From CAVURS01 sp963795385 (lineage in GTDB: Bacteria > Actinomycetota > Actinomycetes > Actinomycetales > CAVURS01), in contig CAWCHK010000013.1 of NCBI GenBank assembly GCA_963795385.1, forward strand, positions 58,940 to 122,939: a stretch of DNA of 64,000 nt. Reading direction: 5' to 3'. The position numbers were made by a program, and so were the translations under genes. The stretch's first letter is position 1. Every line of letters starts with the position of its first letter. Shown one piece after another: positions 39,279 to 47,198 of the stretch. The notes beneath the pieces were generated by a model. The model searched no databases. It was not told where the DNA came from and was given only the letters and a program-made list of their open reading frames with translations.

Positions 39279-39360
39279 TCCCTCGTCGTGCTTCCCTCGT
39301 CGTGCTTCCCTCGTCGCGTTGCCTCGTCGCTGCTTGCCTCGTCGCTGCTTGCCTCGTCAG
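39279..39360. repeat. Degenerate 13-15 bp tandem repeat upstream of the NUDIX gene
   Basis: Units built on CCTCGTCG: two of CCTCGTCGTGCTTC, one of CCTCGTCGCGTTG, two of CCTCGTCGCTGCTTG and a partial one that runs into the menC stop codon. It fills most of the gap between menC and the NUDIX gene. Confidence 0.75.
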
Positions 39361-40394
39361 CCGACCCGGCGCAGCCGGGCGTGAGCGCGGGCCAGCCGGT
39401 CCCGCCACCATCGCTCACGATCCGCCGCTACGGCCAGCCCGGCCAGCCGGCCGGGGTCGGGAGCGACGCGTCGTACGCCGATCGACCCGGCCACCGGCAG
39501 CAGCGGCCGGCCGGTGACGTCGGCCGCGAAGAACCCCGCCGTCGCCAGCCCGCAGGCGAACGGCAGGTCCGGCAGCGCGGCCGCGAGCGCCAGCCCGGCG
39601 CCGATCCCGACCGAGGTGTCCAGCGCGGAGGACACCACGACGGGCAGGCCGTGCTGCTCGCCCAGCTCACGCGCGACGGCGAGCGCCGGACGTACGCCTC
39701 CCAGCGGGGCGACCTTGACCACGACGACGTCTGCGGCTCCCGCCACGGCGACCCGCAGCGGGTCGTCGGCCTTGCGCACCGACTCGTCGGCGGCGACGAG
39801 GATCGGATGACCGGCCCGGGCCAGCGCCAGCCGCAGCTCGGCCAGCTCCTCGATCGCCGCGCACGGCTGCTCGGCGTACTCGAAGGTCGCCGTCCCGGCC
39901 GCCGCGGCCAGGCGTGGCAGCGCCCCGAGCGCCTCCGCCACGGTCCAGCCACCGTTCGCGTCGACCCGGACCCGGCCGGACCGGCCGCCGAGGGCGTCGG
40001 CGACCGCCGCCACCCGCTCGACGTCGTCGGCCGGGGACTGACCGGGCTCGGCGACCTTGACCTTGGCGGTCGTCGCGCCGGGGAAGCGCCGGAGCACGGC
40101 GGCGACGTCGGGGGCCGGCACGGCCGGCACGGTGGCGTTGACCGGCACGCTCGGCCGGACGGCGGCGGGCCAGTCGCCCCAGCCCGCCTCGACCGCGGCC
40201 GCGAGCCAGCGGGCCGCCTCCTCGTCGCCGTACTCGACGAACGGCCCGAACTCGCCCCAGCCGGCCGGCCCGCGCAGCAGCAGGACCTCTCGCTCCAGGA
40301 GGCCGCGAAAGCGCACGCGCATCGGCAGCCGCACGACGTACGCCGCGTCCTGGAGCTCGGCCAGCGGCGGCAGATGAGGGACGGGCCGCGGCAT
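39357..40394 (-). CDS. menC: o-Succinylbenzoate synthase (MenC)
   Basis: Enolase-superfamily dehydratase (345 aa) that makes o-succinylbenzoate from SHCHC. The catalytic Lys-x-Lys is in TTAKVKVAEPG near residue 130, the metal ligands in VRVDANGGWTV, FEYAEQPC and LVAADESVRKADD, and the second catalytic lysine in DVVVVKVAPLGGV. All expected residues appear present. ATG 40394 is 7 nt after GAGGAT, in a promoter shared with menB. No frame breaks. Confidence 0.94.
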   Translation of the reverse strand: MPRPVPHLPPLAELQDAAYVVRLPMRVRFRGLLEREVLLLRGPAGWGEFGPFVEYGDEEAARWLAAAVEAGWGDWPAAVRPSVPVNATVPAVPAPDVAAVLRRFPGATTAKVKVAEPGQSPADDVERVAAVADALGGRSGRVRVDANGGWTVAEALGALPRLAAAAGTATFEYAEQPCAAIEELAELRLALARAGHPILVAADESVRKADDPLRVAVAGAADVVVVKVAPLGGVRPALAVARELGEQHGLPVVVSSALDTSVGIGAGLALAAALPDLPFACGLATAGFFAADVTGRPLLPVAGSIGVRRVAPDPGRLAGLAVAADRERWWRDRLARAHARLRRVG

Positions 40395-40400
40395 GCCGCC

Positions 40401-40407
40401 TATCCTC
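40401..40407. promoter_or_regulatory. Shared bidirectional -10 for menC and menB
   Basis: TATCCTC gives TATCCT on the plus strand (40401-40406, 7 nt before GTG 40414 of menB) and GAGGAT on the minus strand (40407-40402, 7 nt before ATG 40394 of menC). Only 19 bp separate the two start codons, so both transcripts would be leaderless and compete for the same base pairs. Confidence 0.5.
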
Positions 40408-40413
40408 GCCGAC

Positions 40414-41364
40414 GTGACGTCTCACCCGGCTCCCCGGCAGGTCTCGGAGATCTTCGACCCGCAGGCCTGGGCCGCGGTCGGCGGCTTCGAGGGCCTGACC
40501 GACCTGACCTACCACCGCTGCGTGCTCGACGGGCCGGCGGGCGGGACGGTGCGGATCGCGTTCGACCGCCCGGAGGTGCGCAACGCCTTCCGGCCGCACA
40601 CCGTCGACGAGCTCTACCGCGCGCTCGACCACGCCCGGATGACCCCCGATGTCGGGACGGTGCTGCTCACCGGCAACGGGCCGAGCCCGCGGGACGGTGG
40701 CTGGGCCTTCTGCTCCGGTGGCGACCAGCGGATCCGCGGGCGCAGCGGCTACCAGTACGCCGAGGGTGAGACGGCCGAGACCGTCGATGCCGCAAGGGCT
40801 CTGGCCCAGGGCGGGCGGCTGCACATCCTCGAGGTGCAGCGCCTGATCCGCACCATGCCCAAGGTCGTGGTGGCGGTGGTCCCGGGGTGGGCCGCCGGTG
40901 GAGGGCACTCGCTGCACGTCGTGTGCGACCTGACGATCGCCAGCCGGGAGCACGCGCGGTTCAAGCAGACCGATGCCGACGTGGGGTCGTTCGACGCGGG
41001 CTACGGCTCGGCGTACCTCGCCCGGATGGTCGGTCAGAAGCGGGCCCGGGAGATCTTCTTCCTCGGCCGGGCGTACGACGCGCGGGCCATGGCCGACATG
41101 GGCGCGGTCAACCTGGTGGCCGACCATGCGGAGCTGGAGCGGACGGCCCTGGAGGTCGCCGCCGAGATCAACGGCAAGAGCCCGACCGCGCAGCGGATGC
41201 TGAAGTTCGCCTTCAACCTGGTGGACGACGGGCTGATGGGCCAGCAGGTCTTCGCCGGCGAGGCGACCCGGCTGGCGTACATGACCGACGAGGCGGTCGA
41301 GGGCCGCGACGCGTTCCTGGAGAAGCGTCCCCCCGACTGGACCCCCTTCCCCCACTACTTCTGA
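40414..41364 (+). CDS. menB: 1,4-Dihydroxy-2-naphthoyl-CoA synthase (MenB)
   Basis: Crotonase-fold enzyme (316 aa) that cyclises o-succinylbenzoyl-CoA. Family motifs: FDRPEVRNAFRPHTVDELYR, FCSGGDQRIRGRSGYQY, VVPGWAAGGGHSLHVVCDL and KQTDADVGSFDAGYGSAYLA with the catalytic Asp/Ser region. The C-terminus PPDWTPFPHYF is typical. GTG 40414 is preferred over ATG 40393 because a TATCCT lies 7 nt ahead and the ATG lies inside the menC start. No frame breaks. Confidence 0.95.
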   Translation: MTSHPAPRQVSEIFDPQAWAAVGGFEGLTDLTYHRCVLDGPAGGTVRIAFDRPEVRNAFRPHTVDELYRALDHARMTPDVGTVLLTGNGPSPRDGGWAFCSGGDQRIRGRSGYQYAEGETAETVDAARALAQGGRLHILEVQRLIRTMPKVVVAVVPGWAAGGGHSLHVVCDLTIASREHARFKQTDADVGSFDAGYGSAYLARMVGQKRAREIFFLGRAYDARAMADMGAVNLVADHAELERTALEVAAEINGKSPTAQRMLKFAFNLVDDGLMGQQVFAGEATRLAYMTDEAVEGRDAFLEKRPPDWTPFPHYF

Positions 41365-41366
41365 CC

Positions 41367-41472
41367 TCGTGCTCCCATCCGGCCGCCATGCTCCACGGTG
41401 GCCGGTGGACCGGGCCCGCTGAGCCCAGGATCACCGGCCGGGATGGAGTACGGCGGCCGGTCGGGAGCACCG
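41367..41472. repeat. Paired inverted repeat between convergent genes, copy 2
   Basis: A minus-oriented arm at 41367-41396 and a plus-oriented arm at 41443-41472, 46 nt apart, fill the gap between menB and the convergent ltrA-like gene. The minus arm matches 28 of 30 bases of the arm at 5249-5278; the plus arm is more diverged. A long hairpin is possible on either strand. Confidence 0.75.
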
Positions 41473-41475
41473 GGG

Positions 41476-42653
41476 TCAAGGGACGGGCTGGCCCCGGCGG
41501 GCGGCCCGGTCGCCCGCGACGGCGCTGTCGGCCAGGGCCAGGCCGAAGTACAGCCCCATCGCCAGGATCGTCACCGGCAGCGAGACCCACCAGGACAGGG
41601 CCGCCACGGCCAGGACCCCCAGCCCCTTGGCCGTGCTGCGCGCCCGCAGCGAGAACCCCTCGCTCACCCGGGCCTGCAGCTCGGTCAGCGTCGCCGAGAA
41701 CACCGCGAGCGGTACGGCGACGGCGAAGGCAGCGCCCGGGGCCGACAGGTGACCCTCGTGGACCATGACCTCGGCCGCCACCGACAGCCCGGCCCCCAGT
41801 GCCGCCACCGAGGCGAAGATCGGCAGATGGCCGTAGCCCCACAGCCACGTCGTCCGCTCGTTGAGCACCATCCGGCCACCACCAGGCGTGTCGAAGTACG
41901 CCCACCACACCCCGAACAGCAGCAGCATCGCCCCGACGCCGGCCCCTGCCGTCGACCAGGACAGCTCGTTCGCCTTGGCCGCGACCATGGTCGCCAGCAC
42001 CGACTCGCCCAGCACGATGAGGGTGAACTCGCCGTACCGCTCAGCGATGTGCTCGGGATGCCACGGCGTCATCGGCCCGGCCCGCTCGGCCAGGATCGGC
42101 ACGGTCACCTCGGCCACCACCAGGACGAGGAACGACGCCGTACCGAGGCTGTGCGGCAGCGCCAGCCGCAGGACCCAGCCCAGTGGGTCAGCACCAGCCC
42201 GCCGGCGTAGCGCCGCGCGACGGTACGCCGCGCGAGGTCACCCGCAGCTGCCCGGACCCACTGCAGGGTCAGCGGGATCCGCATGATGACGTAGCCCACC
42301 GTGACCCGGGTGAAGTCGCCGTCGAAGGCCCCGTCGACACCCGTCGCCAGCACCAGCACTCCGGCCATCTGCACCAGGGTGAGCAGCCGGTAGAGGACGT
42401 CGTCCCGGTCGTACGCCGACGCGAACCAGCTGAAGTTCATCCACGCCCACCAGATGGCGAAGAACACCGAGGCGTACCCCGCCAGGCCGTGCCCGAGGTG
42501 GCCCTGCGCGAGGGAGTGGTGCAGCTCCGCCGCCGCCTGCCCGACGGCCACCACGAAGCAGAGGTCGAAGAGCAGCTCCAGCGGGGTGGACGCGCGGTGC
42601 TCCTCGCCCGGATCCCGCGGTGCCAGAGCCCAGGTCCATCGACGGCCATTCAC
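41476..42653 (-). CDS. Low-temperature-requirement A (LtrA)-like membrane protein (one frame break)
   Basis: Polytopic membrane protein of about 392 residues of the LtrA family; function is unclear even in characterised species. N-terminal motif STPLELLFDLCFVVAVGQAA, then FFAIWWAWMNFSWFASAYDR, LYRLLTLVQMAGVLVLATGV. After a frame change near 42180: PEHIAERYGEFTLIVLGESV, LFGVWWAYFDTP and WGYGHLPIFASVAALGAGL. GTG 42653 is preferred to ATG 42659 because it lies 6 nt after a -10-like CAGGGT shared with menE. Confidence 0.82.
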
Positions 42654-42658
42654 GGCCA

Positions 42659-42665
42659 TACCCTG
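42659..42665. promoter_or_regulatory. Shared bidirectional -10 for ltrA-like gene and menE
   Basis: TACCCTG gives TACCCT on the plus strand (42659-42664, 7 nt before GTG 42672 of menE) and CAGGGT on the minus strand (42665-42660, 6 nt before GTG 42653). Same geometry as the menC/menB site. Confidence 0.45.
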
Positions 42666-42671
42666 ACACGC

Positions 42672-43896
42672 GTGAGTCGGCGCGAACTGCATCTGCTGCC
42701 GGTCGGCGCCGGGCCGGCCGCGCTCGACGTGCTCCCGGCGCTGGCTCGCGCACTGGCCGGCGAGGGCCCGGCCCTGATGCCGGTGGCGGCCGGGGCGGGT
42801 CACGAGCCGACCCGGCCCGGCGGGCACCTCGCTCCGGACGAGGATGCCGCGCACGACCCCACCGCACTGGTCGTCGCCACGTCCGGCTCGACCGGCGACC
42901 CGAAGGGCGCGCTGCTCCCGGTGAGCGCGCTGCGGGCCTCCGCCGGCGCCACCCACGACCGGCTTGGGGGGGCGGGCACCTGGCTGCTGGCCCTCCCACC
43001 GCAGCACATCGCCGGCCTGCAGGTGCTGCTGCGCTCGATCCTGGCCGGGACCGTCCCCCAGGTGATGGACCTCCGAGATGGCTTCTCCCCCAACGCCTTT
43101 GCTCACGCGACCCAAGACCTGGAGGGCCGCCTCGACGGCCGGCGCAGCTACACCTCTCTGGTCCCGACCCAGCTCACCCGGCTGCTCGACGCCGGGGGCG
43201 AGCCGCTCGCCGCCCTCGCGTCGTACGACGGCGTGCTGGTCGGCGGGGCAGCGACCGCGCCGGCGGCAGTGCAGCGGGCCCGGGCCGCCGGGGTCGCGGT
43301 CGTGACGACGTACGGCATGAGCGAGACGTGCGGCGGCTGCGTCTACGACGGCCGCCCGCTGCAGGGGGTCTGGTGGCGCACCCAGGCCGACGGCCGGATC
43401 GAGGTCGGGGGCACGGTCGTGGCGCGCGGCTATCGCGGCCGGCCGGCGCATCCGGCCTTCCAGCGTCGACGCCGACGGTGCCCGCTGGTTCCGCACCGAC
43501 GACGTCGGCGAGGCGGCAGTCGACGGGTCGCTGCGCGTCCTCGGCCGGCTGGACGACGTCATCGTGACCGGCGGCCTGAAGGTCTCGCCCGCCCTCGTCG
43601 AGGCCGCCCTGATCGACGAGCCGGGCGTCCGCGAGGTCGTGGTCGTCGGGGTCCCCGACCGCGACTGGGGTGAGCGGGTGGTCGCCGCCGTGGTGGCCCA
43701 GCCGGTCGGTAGCGACGGCGCGGGCGCGGCTCTGCCCCAGCTGGCCGTGCTGCATCGACGGGTGGCCGAGCACGTCGCGCCGTACGCCGCGCCCCGCCAG
43801 CTGCTCCTCCTGGAGTCGATCCCGGTCCTGGGCCCGGGCAAGCCCGACCGGGCCGCGCTGCGCGACCTGGCCGCCCGGGCGCACGACCAGCCGTGA
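42672..43896 (+). CDS. menE: o-Succinylbenzoate-CoA ligase (MenE, one frame break)
   Basis: Short ANL-family acyl-CoA synthetase (about 407 residues) that activates o-succinylbenzoate. The ATP motif is VVATSGSTGDPKGALLPVSA near residue 70; TTYGMSETCGGCVYDGRPL and, after a frame change near 43465, ARWFRTDDVGEAAVDGSLRV, GRLDDVIVTGGLKVSPALVE and the C-terminal lysine region PGKPDRAALRDLA are present. Length matches actinobacterial MenE. GTG 42672 lies 7 nt after TACCCT. Confidence 0.9.
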
Positions 43897-43963
43897 GCGT
43901 CACGGTGGTCACACCACCGCGCGGCTGCGACGATGGGTGTCTAGGGACCGAAGGGGGACAGCC

Positions 43964-44464
43964 GTGATCCGTGTGGTGCTGGACCTGCTCGTGCTCGCCC
44001 TGATCGTCTACTGCCTGATCGACTGCATCCAGACTCCGGACGCCGAGGTCCGCGGCCTGCCCAAGTGGGCCTGGATCGTCCTGGTCGTCCTGCTCCCTCT
44101 CGTGGGCTCGATCGCGTGGCTGGTGGCGGGGCGCCCGCCCCGCGGGGAGGGCGCGCCGCGCCGGGTCCCCTGGCCGGCCGGCCGGTCCGGCTATCCCACA
44201 GCCGCCCGTGGCCCGGACGACGACCCCGACTTCCTGCACGACCTCAGCTCGGGCCTGCGCACCGGTTCGGTCCCGGACGACGACGCCCTGCGCGAGTGGG
44301 AGGAGGACCTGCGCCGCGACGCCGCGCCCGTACCGCCCTCGAACGACGCCGAGCAGGACGTCGCGCCCCAGGCTGACGAGCGCAAGGCCGACGAGCGCAA
44401 GGGCGACGAGCGCAAGGCCGACGAGCGCAAGGACGGCGAGGAGCCCCCGCCCCTCCCGGCCTGA
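43964..44464 (+). CDS. Small membrane protein with PLDc_N-like domain, paralogue A
   Basis: 166 aa with two hydrophobic segments: IRVVLDLLVLALIVYCLIDC and WAWIVLVVLLPLVGSIAWLV, joined by the short loop IQTPDAEV, as in the PLDc_N (phospholipase D/cardiolipin-synthase N-terminal) domain. No catalytic PLD domain follows. A hydrophilic tail contains GPDDDPDFLHDLSSG, shared with the paralogue at 45819, and a DERKA tandem repeat near the C-terminus. GTG 43964 has AAGGGGGA 7-14 nt ahead. It sits between menE and menA; function unknown. Confidence 0.82.
   Translation: MIRVVLDLLVLALIVYCLIDCIQTPDAEVRGLPKWAWIVLVVLLPLVGSIAWLVAGRPPRGEGAPRRVPWPAGRSGYPTAARGPDDDPDFLHDLSSGLRTGSVPDDDALREWEEDLRRDAAPVPPSNDAEQDVAPQADERKADERKGDERKADERKDGEEPPPLPA
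44372..44431 (+). repeat. 15-bp in-frame tandem repeat in paralogue A
   Basis: Four units of G(C/G)(T/C)GACGAGCGCAAG encode Ala/Gly-Asp-Glu-Arg-Lys repeats in the charged C-terminal tail. Copy number could vary between strains. Confidence 0.9.
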
Positions 44465-44495
44465 CCCACCTCGCCGTGCGCCGGTAGGCGCAGGG

Positions 44496-44501
44496 CAGGA
44501 T
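44496..44501 (+). promoter_or_regulatory. Candidate -10 of menA (leaderless)
   Basis: CAGGAT, 7 nt before ATG 44509. First base departs from TANNNT; spacing matches the other men genes. Confidence 0.3.
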
Positions 44502-44508
44502 GGCCGGC

Positions 44509-45378
44509 ATGGCGAGTCCGGCGCAGTGGCTCGAGGGCGCCCGCCCGCGAACCCTCCCCGCCGCCGTCGCGCCGGTCCTCGTCGGCAGCGGAGCCGCCGC
44601 GGCCCTGGACGGTTTCGGACTGGGCCGAGCCCTCCTTGCGCTCGGCGTCTCGCTGGCCCTGCAGGTCGGCGTCAACTACGCCAACGACTACTCCGACGGC
44701 ATCCGCGGCACCGACGCCGACCGGGTCGGACCGCTGCGGCTCACCGGCTCCGGAGCCGCCCGCCCGGGCCAGGTCAAGGCTGCGGCGTTCGGTGCGTTCG
44801 CGGTCGCCGCACTCCTCGGCCTCGTCCTGGTCGCGATCAGCGGGCGCTGGTGGCTCGTCGCCGTCGGGCTGGCCTGCATGGCCGCCGCGTGGTTCTACAC
44901 CGGCGGCTCGAACCCCTACGGCTACAAGGGTTTCGGCGAGATCTTCGTGTTCGTCTTCTTCGGCCTGGTGGCCGTGCTCGGCACGACGTACACCCAGGCC
45001 GGCCAGGTCTCGCTGGTCGCCCTCGCGGGGGCCGCCGCGGTCGGCGCCCTGGCCTGCGCGATCCTGGTCGCCAACAACCTCAGGGACATCCCGACCGACG
45101 CCCTCACCGGCAAGCGCACCCTCGCGGTGCGGCTGGGCGACGCGCGGACCCGCCGGCTCTACCTCGGGCTCGTGGCCGGCGCGTTCGTCCTCGCGGCGGC
45201 TTGCGCCCCGGCGCATCCGGCGGCGCTCATCGCCCTCGCCGCGGTGGCCCTTGCGGCCCGCCCGAGCCGCCTGATCCGTTCTGGCGCAACGGGTCGTGAC
45301 CTGATCGCCGTCCTGCGCGACACCGGCCGGCTCGAGCTCGTCTACGCCGCTCTGCTGGCCGCCGGGCTCGCGCTCTAG
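44509..45378 (+). CDS. menA: 1,4-Dihydroxy-2-naphthoate polyprenyltransferase (MenA)
   Basis: Membrane prenyltransferase of the UbiA superfamily (289 aa, about eight helices) that attaches the polyprenyl tail to the naphthoquinone ring. First aspartate motif: NYANDYSDGIRGTDADRVGP near residue 65; second: VANNNLRDIPTDALTGKRTLA-like region near 190 (NNLRDIPTDALTGKRTLAVR). ATG 44509 was chosen for its position relative to CAGGAT; ATG 44500 is also possible. The stop TAG is interlocked with the TAG of the convergent DUF4229 gene in one CTAG. Confidence 0.95.
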   Translation: MASPAQWLEGARPRTLPAAVAPVLVGSGAAAALDGFGLGRALLALGVSLALQVGVNYANDYSDGIRGTDADRVGPLRLTGSGAARPGQVKAAAFGAFAVAALLGLVLVAISGRWWLVAVGLACMAAAWFYTGGSNPYGYKGFGEIFVFVFFGLVAVLGTTYTQAGQVSLVALAGAAAVGALACAILVANNLRDIPTDALTGKRTLAVRLGDARTRRLYLGLVAGAFVLAAACAPAHPAALIALAAVALAARPSRLIRSGATGRDLIAVLRDTGRLELVYAALLAAGLAL

Positions 45379-45737
45379 CGCTCCGCTTTACCTGCGGGAC
45401 CTGCGGGACCTGCGGGACCTGCGGGACCTGCGGGCGGCTCGGCCGGCCGGGTCGGCTCGGCGGTCCGGGCCGCCTCGTCGGCCGCGTCCTCGACCGCCTC
45501 GTCCGAGTCCGCCCGCGCCTCGGCCGGCATCCGGTTCGCGACCCGTTGGGCCAGCCGCGCGGCCATCTCCTCGCGCGGTCCGCGCAGGAACACCAGCGAG
45601 AGCGCCAGCGACGTCAGCGCGGCCAGGACGACCACCGCCGCCACGGGGATCCCGGTCAGGTCACGGATCAGGAAAAACGCCAGCAAACACCCGAAGAACA
45701 ACAAGATCCGCAGGACGGTATAACGCATGACGCTCAC
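45375..45737 (-). CDS. DUF4229-family small membrane protein
   Basis: 120 aa with two N-terminal hydrophobic segments (LRILLFFGCLLAFFLIRDL, AAVVVLAALTSLALSLVFL) and a charged tail, the layout of DUF4229 proteins found near men and ccs genes in actinobacteria. Function unknown. The end is a collagen-like run of Gly-Pro-Ala triplets from a 9-bp tandem repeat. GTG 45737 lies 6 nt after TAGCCT; ATG 45728 is the alternative start. Confidence 0.82.
   Translation of the reverse strand: MSVMRYTVLRILLFFGCLLAFFLIRDLTGIPVAAVVVLAALTSLALSLVFLRGPREEMAARLAQRVANRMPAEARADSDEAVEDAADEAARTAEPTRPAEPPAGPAGPAGPAGPAGKAER
45391..45435. repeat. 9-bp tandem repeat (Gly-Pro-Ala) in the DUF4229 gene
   Basis: Five units of CCTGCGGGA (last one CCTGCGGGC). 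On the coding strand each encodes Gly-Pro-Ala. A copy-number change would keep frame. Confidence 0.9.
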
Positions 45738-45743
45738 GACGCC

Positions 45744-45749
45744 AGGCTA
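45744..45749 (-). promoter_or_regulatory. Candidate -10 of the DUF4229 gene (leaderless)
   Basis: TAGCCT on the minus strand, 6 nt before GTG 45737. Confidence 0.45.
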
Positions 45750-45805
45750 CTGACCATCGTCCGGATCGTGATCGCCGCACCCAGGCGGCACGCAGGAACC
45801 GTGCC

Positions 45806-45811
45806 TACACT
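45806..45811 (+). promoter_or_regulatory. Candidate -10 of PLDc_N-like paralogue B (leaderless)
   Basis: TACACT, 7 nt before GTG 45819; the spacer is CGAAAAA, with no ribosome site. Confidence 0.5.
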
Positions 45812-45818
45812 CGAAAAA

Positions 45819-46163
45819 GTGAAGCCGCTGTTGGTCCTCGTTGCGATCGGGCTGCTGGTCTACGCCACCATCGACTGCAGTCGGACCCCGGACGCCGACG
45901 TGCCGAACACCATGCCGCGCACGGCCTGGCTGGTGCTGATCCTCGTCCTGCCGATCCTGGGCCCGCTGTTCTGGCTGGTCGCGACGCGGACCGAGGAGAC
46001 CGGCCGGTACGGCGACCAGGGCGCTCCCCGCGACCGCTCCGGATACGGGCCCGTGCGCGGCCGGAAGCCCGGCGGGGCGAACGGACGCGGGCCGTCCAGC
46101 CGCAACCAGCCGCACGGCCCGGTGGGGCCCGACGACGACCCGGACTTCCTGCGCGGCCTCTAG
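45819..46163 (+). CDS. Small membrane protein with PLDc_N-like domain, paralogue B
   Basis: 114 aa. Two hydrophobic segments (LLVLVAIGLLVYATIDC and TAWLVLILVLPILGPLFWLV) flank the loop SRTPDADV, closely matching paralogue A at 43964. The Gly/Arg-rich tail ends GPDDDPDFLRGL, the same motif as in A. No enzymatic domain. GTG 45819 rather than an upstream start because of the TACACT 7 nt ahead. It diverges from DUF4229 and converges on ccsA. Confidence 0.85.
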   Translation: MKPLLVLVAIGLLVYATIDCSRTPDADVPNTMPRTAWLVLILVLPILGPLFWLVATRTEETGRYGDQGAPRDRSGYGPVRGRKPGGANGRGPSSRNQPHGPVGPDDDPDFLRGL

Positions 46164-46190
46164 ACCCGATCGGCCTCGGACCGCCTCGGC

Positions 46191-47198
46191 TCAGCTCACG
46201 CCGGCGTACGAGTGCAGCCCGACGATCCAGATGTTGACCACCAGGAAGTTGAACAGCAGCGCCGCGAACCCCACGGCCGCGATGTACGACGCCTTGCGCG
46301 CGCCCCAGCCCCGGGTCGCCCGGGCGTGCAGGTAGCCGGCGTAGATCACCCAGATCACGAACGACCAGACCTCTTTGGGGTCCCAGCTCCAGTAGTGGCC
46401 CCAGGCACTCTCGGCCCAGATCGCGCCCGCGACGATGGTGAACATCCAGAGCGGGAAGGCCACGGCGTGCAGCCGGTACGCCGCCTGGTCCAGCTCCCCG
46501 GCCGATGGCAGCGCGTCCATGAAGTTGCCGCCCACCTCCCGGCCCTCGGCGCGGCGGCGCTCCCGCGAGGCCTGCACGAGGTAGAGCACCGTGGCCGAGA
46601 AGGCCAGCACGAACAGCGCCGACGCGATGAAGGCGACACTGACGTGGATGGCGAGCCAGTAGCTCTTCAGCGCCGGGACCAGCTGCCCGGCCTGCGTGTA
46701 GAGCACCGACACGGCCAGGCCCAGCGTCAGCAGGACGGGTGCCGTGATGAACAGCCCCAGGTAGCGCAGGTCCCGCCGCAGGCAGACGACGAGGAACACC
46801 GCGGTCACGACGGCCGAGCCGGCAGAGGCGAACTCGAACATGTTGCCCCACGGCGGCCGGCTCACCGCCAGCCCGCGCAGCAGCACCGCCGAGCCGTGCA
46901 GCAGCAGGGCCAGCCAGGTCAGCGACATCGCGATGCCGGCGTACCGGCGCGGAACGGCCGTGGTCCCAGATGCCTCGGCCGGGCTCGGCCCCGCCGTGGA
47001 GCCACCGGCGGCGGGCGGGCCGGCGACCGAGGCCCCGACGAGGGCCGGCTCCCGCTGGGCGACGGCGAGCGCGGCGCTGGCCCGGCGGCCGCTGACCGCG
47101 AGGTCGGTCGCGAACGAGCCCATCGCCCCGGCGTACACCGCCATCGCGGAGTAGAGCAGCAGGTTCGAGGTGCCCGCCAGGGTCTCGTTGACGCTCAC
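46191..47198 (-). CDS. ccsA: Cytochrome c biogenesis protein CcsA/ResC
   Basis: System II heme-handling membrane protein (335 aa). The WWD motif WGHYWSWDPKEVWSFVIW lies near residue 275, preceded by AGAIWAES, and conserved histidines are found in WLAIHVSVAF and LHAVAFPLWMF. A Pro/Ala/Gly-rich insert near residues 45-85 is a soluble loop. It works with ResB to deliver heme to apocytochrome c on the outer face. The GTG start overlaps the resB stop by 4 bp. Confidence 0.94.
   Translation of the reverse strand: MSVNETLAGTSNLLLYSAMAVYAGAMGSFATDLAVSGRRASAALAVAQREPALVGASVAGPPAAGGSTAGPSPAEASGTTAVPRRYAGIAMSLTWLALLLHGSAVLLRGLAVSRPPWGNMFEFASAGSAVVTAVFLVVCLRRDLRYLGLFITAPVLLTLGLAVSVLYTQAGQLVPALKSYWLAIHVSVAFIASALFVLAFSATVLYLVQASRERRRAEGREVGGNFMDALPSAGELDQAAYRLHAVAFPLWMFTIVAGAIWAESAWGHYWSWDPKEVWSFVIWVIYAGYLHARATRGWGARKASYIAAVGFAALLFNFLVVNIWIVGLHSYAGVS

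Noticed and set aside
39266..39418. Extended N-terminus of the NUDIX protein reading through the tandem repeat
   Set aside because: It would begin inside menC and consist of Ala-Ser-Ser-Asp-Glu repeats; the NUDIX fold begins after ATG 39265.
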